Part shown: positions 29,192 through 35,479 of the stretch, piece after piece
Position numbering within the stretch: the stretch's first letter is position 1
Layout of the letters: every line of letters starts with the position of its first letter
Origin: Pseudomonadota bacterium
GTDB lineage: Bacteria; Bdellovibrionota_C; UBA2361; SZUA-149
DNA length: 35,479 bases
NCBI GenBank assembly: GCA_029555385.1
Contig: JAKPSH010000242.1
Location: 1-35,479 of the forward strand
Direction: 5' to 3'
Made by a program: the position numbers and the translations under genes
The notes under the pieces: model-generated
Told to the model about the DNA's origin: nothing
Seen by the model: only the letters and a program-made list of their open reading frames with translations
Database searches by the model: none

Positions 29192-31936
29192 GTGCTGAGA
29201 GTTTTGGCAACGGTGGATACTCAGCCGGCAGACGGCGCAAGTACGAGGCGCTTCAAATTCCGGGAAACGGTTATCTCGGATATTGGGTGCCGCCGCAAAG
29301 AGAATCAGGATGCTTTCGGTATTGCGCATACCGGCAACGTCACACTTTATATTGTTGCTGACGGTATGGGGGGGGCGCGAGGAGGAGCCACGGCGTCTTC
29401 TCTGGCGGTCAGTGTTATCTCGCAAGAAGCATTTGACGATTCCGCTGCATTGACCTTGGCCTCATTGAAGTCGGCGATTGAGCTGGCAAACCAGCTTATC
29501 TTTTTGCGCAGCAGCCAAGATGAGGAATTTCAAGGCATGGGCACCACCGTGGTGGTGCTTGGCTTCGTTGGAAACCATGCGGTTGTTGCGCATGTTGGTG
29601 ATTCCAGAATCTATCGCTACCGGGAGGGACGGCTCGACCAGCTTACCCGGGATCATACGCTGGTGCAGGAGCTGGTTGACACCGGGGCCATTGCGCCCGA
29701 AGAGGCGGCCAATCATCCGATTGCGCACATGCTCACTCGATCGCTGGGACCAACCGAATTCGTGGAGGTTGAAATTCGCCAGCTGCCAGAAGAAACGCAG
29801 CCCGGAGATAAGTTCCTGCTCTGCTCGGACGGGCTTTATAATCTGGTGCTTGAAGAAGAAATCCTCGAAAATCTTGCTGCGCCGGATATTGAAGATGCAG
29901 TAAAGAAGCTCGTGCAGCTTGCGCTTGAGCGAGGCGGGTCGGACAATGTTACCGTGCAGATTGTCGAAGCCGTCATGCTCGACAATGAAGAGTTTAGCAT
30001 CCAATACCCGGAAGGTGATGCTGTCTCTTGCCGGCTTTCGACAAACGCCGAAGTGGGCGATCTTCCCGCCTTGATGGATACGGTTAAGCTTTCAACTAAA
30101 GAAGAACAAAGCTCGGCCGGGCATGCTGACGAGCGGCCGTCGGCTCAGAGCGAGCCCGCTGCTCCTTCGGAAGAGGCTGCGGCTGTGCCGGCGGAGCCTG
30201 CGGGTGCGGCATCGGACGAACCGGCGGCGGTGGAGACCGGACCGGCAGAAGCGCAGGATTCAACAACCGAGCCCGCGGGAACTCTGGTGCAGGAAACTTC
30301 GACGGAATTTCCTGAGGCCTTTCTCGGTGCTGCCGGTGAAGAGACGGCGGGTGCAAGCGAAGAGTTTCTGCCGCTTGAGGAAGAAACGGGATTTTTTAAT
30401 GAAACAGCCGTGCCGGCTGCGGACACCGTTCAGTCCACCGGCCGCGAGCCCGAGGCGGAGGCACTGCGTCAGTATGAACGTGCTTATCAGCAAGAAAACG
30501 AACAGCTGACAAAGATGCAGTATGTCATCGTGGCGATGCTTCTAGTGATTCTTATGGGTGTCGGCTATGCGCTGCTGAAAACTAAGGAGCCGGGACGAAA
30601 AGTGAACTTGGCGCACCAGACAAACCCGCTCAGGACGCCGTCGGTAGCACCGATGTATACCATAAAACATAATGACCTGCGTAAAGAGATCGCTGATTGG
30701 GCTGCTCAGCGGCAGACGGGGGTTTTCGGGGAAGGCAAAGAATTACCGGTTGTGCCGACAGAACCGGCACCGGTAATTGATGTCGGCAGCACTGTTCCTG
30801 ATGCCGCGGCAAAAATGGCGGCAGAACATGCAACGCAGCAAACTCCGGCGCCAACAGAACCAAGCGCGGAGGCTTTGGCCGCTATTTTAGAGCCGAACAA
30901 GACCAGGGAACAGATGCCTGCCGGGATTCCTTCACCGTCGCCATTACCGAGCCCGCAGCCGGCGCTGAGCGATGAAGAAACACGAGCGGTTGAATCGTTG
31001 AAACAGCGGGTGAATGATTTGCAGAATCCTGCCCTTCCAGGGGGTCAGATGCTCAGCGAAGGTCAAGCGCCGGCCGCGCCGGATCAGCCCATCGTATGGG
31101 AGGATGAAACGCAAAAGGTGGGAAATATTCGCGATGCGGCGGGAAAAGCCAAAGTCAAAGAGGCAGAGCCCGCCGTACAGAAAATATTGACGAAAGACGA
31201 AATCTCGCGTCTTGCCGACGAAAAGAACGAAGTCCGGAACAAGATCGCGGACCTTGCCGCGAAAACTGAATCACTGGTTTTGATTGATGATAACGAACTC
31301 AAGCAAAGACGCGCTCACCTCAAAGCCGAACAGCAGACTACAGAGCTGGCCATGAAAAAGACGGCGGAAGAGCTGGAGAAAGCTAAAGTCGATCTTAATC
31401 TATGGCTCAGTTTTAAACGTGAAGCCACGAATAAGAATTTAGCAAAACTGGCGGATCGAATTGCTGAGCACAGCGAAGATGTGCGGCAGAAAAAGAATGA
31501 GTATACGCAGGTCTCGGCGAAGTATTTAGATGCTGTCGATCGCTGGCAGCAGGCTCCCAGCGATATGACGCTGGCTTCAGCAATGGGTTCATTGGGCCGC
31601 GAGATGCAGAAAAAGCGCATCGAACTTGAACAGAGCGCGACCATTGCTATTGCTGAGAATGTTGCGCGTCTGGTCGATATACTCGTCGAAGATCAAGTAA
31701 CTTACGATAATTTGCAGCGCTACAACAGCCAGCTCAATAAGCATATAGGTTTCTTGACGCATCCGACGCCGATGCGCAGCGAGCGCCGGAGGGAACTGCA
31801 AAAGATTTACGATAGTGAGCGTGCCGAGCTGACAGAAAAGATGGCCAATCTGCGTCAGGACTTGCCGGATAGTAAGGAGCTGGAGTATCGCCGCCGGCAG
31901 AATGCCGATGAACTTGGCGTTAGTGAGGCCCAATAA
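29192..31936 (+). CDS. Membrane-anchored PP2C Ser/Thr phosphatase with coiled-coil tail
   Basis: About 914 residues. The N-terminal PP2C (PPM) domain (about 20-265) has the metal-binding acidic residues in ENQDAF, VADGMGG, CSDGLYN and GSDNVTVQI. An acidic Pro/Ala/Glu-rich linker (about 285-440) leads to a single membrane helix (about 442-463, MQYVIVAMLLVILMGVGYAL). Beyond it are Pro-rich sequence and a long, charged coiled-coil region (about 655-790) that would lie outside the membrane. By family it removes phosphate from Ser/Thr, here most likely undoing the kinase encoded 11 bases downstream. The start is uncertain: GTG 29192 is used, while GTG 29213 and TTG 29126 (near the predicted transcription start) are alternatives. 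Confidence 0.85.
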   Translation: MLRVLATVDTQPADGASTRRFKFRETVISDIGCRRKENQDAFGIAHTGNVTLYIVADGMGGARGGATASSLAVSVISQEAFDDSAALTLASLKSAIELANQLIFLRSSQDEEFQGMGTTVVVLGFVGNHAVVAHVGDSRIYRYREGRLDQLTRDHTLVQELVDTGAIAPEEAANHPIAHMLTRSLGPTEFVEVEIRQLPEETQPGDKFLLCSDGLYNLVLEEEILENLAAPDIEDAVKKLVQLALERGGSDNVTVQIVEAVMLDNEEFSIQYPEGDAVSCRLSTNAEVGDLPALMDTVKLSTKEEQSSAGHADERPSAQSEPAAPSEEAAAVPAEPAGAASDEPAAVETGPAEAQDSTTEPAGTLVQETSTEFPEAFLGAAGEETAGASEEFLPLEEETGFFNETAVPAADTVQSTGREPEAEALRQYERAYQQENEQLTKMQYVIVAMLLVILMGVGYALLKTKEPGRKVNLAHQTNPLRTPSVAPMYTIKHNDLRKEIADWAAQRQTGVFGEGKELPVVPTEPAPVIDVGSTVPDAAAKMAAEHATQQTPAPTEPSAEALAAILEPNKTREQMPAGIPSPSPLPSPQPALSDEETRAVESLKQRVNDLQNPALPGGQMLSEGQAPAAPDQPIVWEDETQKVGNIRDAAGKAKVKEAEPAVQKILTKDEISRLADEKNEVRNKIADLAAKTESLVLIDDNELKQRRAHLKAEQQTTELAMKKTAEELEKAKVDLNLWLSFKREATNKNLAKLADRIAEHSEDVRQKKNEYTQVSAKYLDAVDRWQQAPSDMTLASAMGSLGREMQKKRIELEQSATIAIAENVARLVDILVEDQVTYDNLQRYNSQLNKHIGFLTHPTPMRSERRRELQKIYDSERAELTEKMANLRQDLPDSKELEYRRRQNADELGVSEAQ

Positions 31937-31947
31937 TCGAGGAGTCG

Positions 31948-33414
31948 TTGCCGCCCGTGACTATGGACGAACAGTCGTTCTTTGCGACGGAGACCCTGCA
32001 TCCCGGGACGGTACTTGCTAGCCGTTACGAAGTCGAAAGGCTTATCGGCAGCGGAGGTATGGCCTCCGTTTATCTCGTCAAAGACATCCAAGGCGATGGA
32101 AAGAAAGTCGCCTTAAAGATGCTTCACCGGCAATTCGCTGAGGATAAGAGCTATGTCAAGCGCTTCTTGCGCGAAGTGCAGTTGATGAGCAAGGTCTCAG
32201 ACAAGAATATCGTCAAGACTTATGAAATAGGAACCGACGAAGGAAAAATATTCTTTACAATGGAGTATGTTCCTTCCGATTCGCTGGAAAGCTTGCTCGA
32301 TAAATACTCTTTTACTGAGCGGCAAATTGCGGAAATCATCATTGAAATCTGCAAGGGACTGCGCGTAATTCATGAGTTCGGCATCATCCATCGCGATCTT
32401 AAGCCAGCGAATATTCTGGTAATGAAAGAGGGAGAGATCAAGATTACCGACTTTGGAGTTGCTCGTGATAAATACTCGCGGCTTACGACAAAGACACAAA
32501 AAGTCGGGTCAGTCTGCTACATGGCTCCTGAGATTTGGCTGGGCAAAAAACTGAATTCGGCGGTTGATTTTTACAGTTTAGGTGTTGTGCTCTATGAAAT
32601 GGTTACGGGAGACGTTCCCTTTGAGCATGAGTGGCCTGGCGAACTCATGCGCAGGCACCTGGAAGAGCCGGTAATCCCGCCCCGGGAGCGGAATCCTCAT
32701 GTTCCCAGCTGGCTTAATGAGCTGATTATGCGCCTTCTGGCCAAGTCGCCCAAATCGCGGCCCAAGTCTGCTGAAGAGATTATCGTCTACGTCAAGCTTT
32801 ATGGGCCGCTTGGAGCGGAAGGTTCAGAAAGCAAGGACGATGGCCAACCCGTGCTTCCTGGGCGCAAGCCGTTCAGCGATCTCAGTTTCTCCGCGGAAGA
32901 GGGGTACAATATTCCCCGGGCGAAGCAGCTGGATGCTCCGCGCGGTAAAACTTATGTTTTCGATATTACGGCAACCCGTTTAATCGAAAAAGCCGGTCTG
33001 GACGAGAAGTCGCATAAGAAACGGAGGAAGGCGACAGTTATACTTCGCCTTCCGCGCCGTGCGGCCGTGGTCATTGAAATAGAAGCGCCTTCACGTGATT
33101 TTATATTTTTTGGCATATTTTTAGGGTCCCTGCAGGTTTTCGACGGTGTGCTGACGTCGATGGGCATGACTCGCTTCGGCGTGTCTGCTGAAGGAAATCC
33201 GTTGATGCGTTCGTTAATGGAGCAAGTCGGTCCGCATCAAGCGCTGGTTGTCGTCAAGCTGTTTGCGGTGATGTTGGTTATTCTGCTTACCGTTTTGGCG
33301 AAACGCGCCCGCTGGGTAAAGGATTTGATCGGATTTCTTTCCTGTATTTACCTTTTCATGGCCATCATTCCCTGGGTTTATCTGCTGTTCGTGCGTTATC
33401 ATTTCTTCGGATAG
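31948..33414 (+). CDS. Ser/Thr protein kinase fused to a membrane domain
   Basis: About 488 residues. A Hanks-type kinase domain (about 25-280): glycine loop GSGGMASVY, VALK (Lys57), HRDLKPAN (catalytic Asp150, RD type), DFG (Asp168), and MAPE (192-195) after the activation loop. Then a charged linker, and a C-terminal region (about 385-488) with three or four hydrophobic helices and a VFDGVLTSMG...EGNPLM pattern like the DUF5658 family. This differs from PknB-type kinases, which have one helix and PASTA sensors. gaggag (31939-31944) precedes; TTG 31948 is close to it, while GTG 31957 and ATG 31963 are further. Read with the phosphatase upstream, it forms a reversible phosphorylation pair. 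Confidence 0.88.
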   Translation: MPPVTMDEQSFFATETLHPGTVLASRYEVERLIGSGGMASVYLVKDIQGDGKKVALKMLHRQFAEDKSYVKRFLREVQLMSKVSDKNIVKTYEIGTDEGKIFFTMEYVPSDSLESLLDKYSFTERQIAEIIIEICKGLRVIHEFGIIHRDLKPANILVMKEGEIKITDFGVARDKYSRLTTKTQKVGSVCYMAPEIWLGKKLNSAVDFYSLGVVLYEMVTGDVPFEHEWPGELMRRHLEEPVIPPRERNPHVPSWLNELIMRLLAKSPKSRPKSAEEIIVYVKLYGPLGAEGSESKDDGQPVLPGRKPFSDLSFSAEEGYNIPRAKQLDAPRGKTYVFDITATRLIEKAGLDEKSHKKRRKATVILRLPRRAAVVIEIEAPSRDFIFFGIFLGSLQVFDGVLTSMGMTRFGVSAEGNPLMRSLMEQVGPHQALVVVKLFAVMLVILLTVLAKRARWVKDLIGFLSCIYLFMAIIPWVYLLFVRYHFFG

Positions 33415-33494
33415 CATCGTGCTTGGTGCGTAAAGCTTCTTAGTGTTTTTTCGAAAGGCATTACGGCAAGTGAGAGTATGTGTTGAACCGTAAG

Positions 33495-33529
33495 TCCTGG
33501 GCTTCCCCCCACACGAGGGAAGCCCAGGA
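33495..33529 (-). repeat. 13-bp hairpin downstream of the third orphan gene
   Basis: tcctgggcttccc (33495-33507) pairs perfectly with 33517-33529 around a 9-base loop, 24 bases after the stop codon of the gene at 33553. No T-run follows on the minus strand, so termination is possible but not typical. Confidence 0.6.
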
Positions 33530-33552
33530 TGTACATTGCCGAAAGATTTCGC

Positions 33553-34044
33553 TTACCAGGTCCGCAGCTTGCGCCCGGCGGTACTGGATGCGGACGCCAG
33601 CGAACCGCCCGCCGGAATATAACCCCAGCGCACAAGCTCGTTGAAGCTGTCCGGAACCTCCAGCCCGAGCAGAGCCGAGACGGAGTAGACCCACTTGATC
33701 AGCGTGTTGATGCTGTGGGTCTCGCACCGGATGAAGCCCCCGGCATCAGGTTTGAAACCCTCAGGGAGCTTCTCTGCCGGAACCGGAGTCTGCACCACTG
33801 CTTCCAAGAAGAACGTGTTCGACGGCTCCTCTACCACGCAGAGGAAGCGAAACAGCTCGCACTCGTAAACGGCGTTTCGCTTCACCAATCTCTTGCCGGC
33901 GGAAAAGCCCTTTTCGCTTGTGGTATCGTCGCAGGTAAATCCCAGCCGGCCCGCCGTGTCGTAGAGCACCTCCGGACTCTTCTGCGGAATCCGCACGGTA
34001 ATCTGCGGCTCGCACACCCACCGATTTTCTATATCCCGGGTCAT
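33553..34044 (-). CDS. Unrecognised 163-residue orphan protein
   Basis: The ATG at 34044 has ggagg (34053-34057) eight bases upstream; a longer frame to 34203 would cross the leader hairpin and is rejected. No family is recognised. The protein is soluble, without signal peptide or membrane segment, with a beta-rich-looking first half (EPQITVRIP, CELFRFLCVV) and a helical stretch SINTLIKWVYSVSALLGLEV, ending RKLRTW. It stands alone, opposite in direction to its neighbours, with hairpins on both sides. An overlapping + strand frame (33529-34068) has no ribosome binding site and is treated as a shadow. Confidence 0.7.
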   Translation of the reverse strand: MTRDIENRWVCEPQITVRIPQKSPEVLYDTAGRLGFTCDDTTSEKGFSAGKRLVKRNAVYECELFRFLCVVEEPSNTFFLEAVVQTPVPAEKLPEGFKPDAGGFIRCETHSINTLIKWVYSVSALLGLEVPDSFNELVRWGYIPAGGSLASASSTAGRKLRTW

Positions 34045-34381
34045 CGCTCGTACCTCCATGAGGGGTAAGGGGAAAGGAAAAGGATCGCTGCTTGGCAGCT
34101 CTTGCGGAATCATCCAAGCAGTGATCCTTTTCCAGGACAACAGGCGATAGATCTTGGTGGATGGCAGATAGAAAATAGAAATTAACCTGAAGCATACTCT
34201 CACTGCGGCTGCAAAGCTTCCTGTTTAAGGCCTGGCTCTAAAGCAGCAGCGGCTTGTTAATTAACCGTTGGAAGAAGAGAATGAGCGAGTTTGTTACTTA
34301 CCACATCCGTAATTGCTTTTCACATAATTGACAAAATATGTTAAGACCTGCCCCAAAAGGACCTCATGCAGGAGGATGTTA
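34045..34381. other. Divergent intergenic region
   Basis: It lies between the 163-residue gene (minus) and the methyltransferase (plus) and contains no gene. A 20-base-arm hairpin is annotated separately. On the + strand TTGCTT (34313-34318) and TATGTT (34337-34342), 18 apart, could be a weak promoter for the methyltransferase. Confidence 0.45.
34076..34133 (-). promoter_or_regulatory. Long leader hairpin of the 163-residue gene
   Basis: 34076-34095 and 34114-34133 are inverted with 19 of 20 positions matching (the odd one pairs as G-U in one RNA strand), with an 18-base loop. It lies 32 bases upstream of the start codon, in the transcript leader. Confidence 0.7.
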
Positions 34382-35479
34382 GTGAAATCACTGCTGATTC
34401 ATTCGGCTGACTTAAACAGCGCAAACCGGAATCATGCCTATCCTATGTCGTCTTTTCCGGGCCAAGAAAAGGCGTCCTTTTGGCGTAAGCTTGTTTCGGC
34501 GCTGCGTGCTTTTATTCTCGGTTCTGAGTTTAAGCATTATTTGAAAACTGAGGCGGAGTTTCAAGCGTCAGTAGTGCGCTGTTTGAACGAGCTAAGCCGT
34601 GCGATTGACGGCCGCGACGAGCGAAATGACGATGATCTGCGCCTCTCGCTGCATGCACTGGAAAGGCGTATTGGCGATGCGCTGGATTTGGTGCGTACCG
34701 AGCTTGCTGAAAAGCAAACCTTGCTTGAGCAGCGCCAGCTAGAGCAAGAGACGCGCCTTCGCACTTTAGACTCAGTTGCCCGTGGTTTAGAGGCGATTGT
34801 TTCGCAGCTCAGCGCCCCGGCTCAACCGTGCCGCAATGATGCGCTTACAGAGAATCAGCCGCAGGCTGCACAAACGGCATCCCCAGCGGATTATGGTTAT
34901 TTGCTTTTGGAAAACCGGTTCCGCGGTGAGCGGCAGGAAATTATCGAGCGTCTTCGTCCTTATGCAGATTTCTTTTCTAATGCGGTGGTCCCGGTGCTCG
35001 AGATTGGTTCTGGGCGTGGGGAGCTGCAAACAGTCTTCAGGGAAGCGGGAGTTTTGAGCTATGCGCTGGAGCTTGACCCGGCGATGGCGCAGTGCTGCCG
35101 CAATGGCGGGTTTGATGTCCGCGTGGAGGATGGTATTGAGCATCTTTTGCACGCGGCGGATGCGAGCTTAGGCGGCATCATCGCCATACAGGTTATCGAA
35201 CACTTGACGCGTGAGCAGCTAACCCGGCTTTTACGGCTGGGATTGCAGAAAGTCGTTCCCGGCGGCCGGGTGGTATTTGAAACAATTAATACAGAATCGC
35301 TGAGCGCGCTCTGTCATAATTACTTTCGCGATCCATCGCATGTCTGGCCGCTTCATCCGGAAACGATGCGTTATTTGATGGATCTGGCTGGATACGTCAA
35401 TTTGGAAGTGAAAAAGCTCTCGGCGTATCCGGCACAGGCGATGCTTCAGGAAGTGTCTTTTAGCAGCGCGGTTACTCCG
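34382..35479 (+). CDS. Coiled-coil SAM-dependent methyltransferase, 3' end missing
   Basis: An open frame of 366 codons that runs off the window edge, so it is incomplete. The GTG at 34382 was chosen because ggagg (34371-34375) lies 6 bases upstream; an in-frame ATG at 34376 is too close to it. Residues about 55-140 form a charged coiled coil (rich in Glu, Arg, Leu). A Methyltransf_23/12-type Rossmann domain follows: motif I VLEIGSGRGE (205-214), the acidic ALELDP of motif II, and VIEHL (about 271-275) of motif IV, then VVPGGRVVFETIN. Such two-part proteins occur in surface-polysaccharide loci, where they modify sugar chains; the acceptor here is unknown. Confidence 0.82.
   Translation, partial: MKSLLIHSADLNSANRNHAYPMSSFPGQEKASFWRKLVSALRAFILGSEFKHYLKTEAEFQASVVRCLNELSRAIDGRDERNDDDLRLSLHALERRIGDALDLVRTELAEKQTLLEQRQLEQETRLRTLDSVARGLEAIVSQLSAPAQPCRNDALTENQPQAAQTASPADYGYLLLENRFRGERQEIIERLRPYADFFSNAVVPVLEIGSGRGELQTVFREAGVLSYALELDPAMAQCCRNGGFDVRVEDGIEHLLHAADASLGGIIAIQVIEHLTREQLTRLLRLGLQKVVPGGRVVFETINTESLSALCHNYFRDPSHVWPLHPETMRYLMDLAGYVNLEVKKLSAYPAQAMLQEVSFSSAVTP

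Noticed and set aside
33529..34068. + strand frame of 179 codons opposite the 163-residue gene
   Set aside because: It has no ribosome binding site, its start lies at the edge of the 33495-33529 hairpin, and its composition is less protein-like than that of the minus-strand frame, which has a well-placed ggagg.

Overview
The window looks like chromosomal DNA from a Gram-negative bacterium of moderate to slightly high G+C. The pheA-aroA-cmk-rpsA gene order and a mutS gene followed by a periplasmic amidase recall deltaproteobacterial-type genomes. A PEP-CTERM sorting signal, a SPOR-domain protein and several exported proteins agree with a diderm envelope. The exact phylum cannot be fixed from this sequence alone. 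I see no rRNA, tRNA, CRISPR array or transposase gene.

Layout. 1-2.5 kb: a small membrane protein with a C-terminal J domain, convergent with a GH3 beta-glucosidase-like enzyme. 2.5-3.6 kb: a gene-free stretch with six consecutive hairpins and dispersed palindromic intergenic repeats. 3.6-5.5 kb: a papain-fold (C39-like) cysteine peptidase and a Phd/VapC-type toxin-antitoxin pair bracketed by near-identical direct repeats. 5.5-9.0 kb: two orphan genes on the + strand, each with a structured leader, a strong Shine-Dalgarno site and a very long terminal hairpin. Their base composition is unlike their neighbours; the first is bounded by short inverted repeats. 9.0-12.5 kb: a 735-residue unknown protein, translationally coupled to a small upstream reading frame that appears broken by one base, then a PEP-CTERM surface protein.

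12.7-17.8 kb is a compact housekeeping operon: chorismate mutase/prephenate dehydratase (pheA), EPSP synthase (aroA), cytidylate kinase (cmk) and ribosomal protein S1 (rpsA), ending in a clear intrinsic terminator. It is followed by a lone branched-chain-amino-acid-type binding protein and a convergent GT87-like membrane glycosyltransferase. 20.4-28.9 kb is a second co-directional block: a divergent flagellin-like protein, mutS, a TPR/Amidase_3 cell-wall amidase, a CCA-adding/poly(A)-polymerase-family nucleotidyltransferase, an unknown protein and a SPOR-domain protein. 29.2-33.4 kb is a signalling pair: a membrane-anchored PP2C phosphatase with a long coiled-coil tail, and an RD-type Ser/Thr kinase fused to a membrane domain. 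33.5-34.4 kb holds a third orphan gene with hairpins on both sides. The window ends inside a coiled-coil plus SAM-methyltransferase protein that runs off the edge.

The most unusual material is non-housekeeping: the hairpin array at 2.6-2.8 kb, and the three orphan cassettes (5.8-7.2, 7.2-9.0 and 33.5-34.1 kb), which share an architecture of structured leader, strong ribosome binding site, single unrecognised ORF and long hairpin. Whether they form one class of element is inference.
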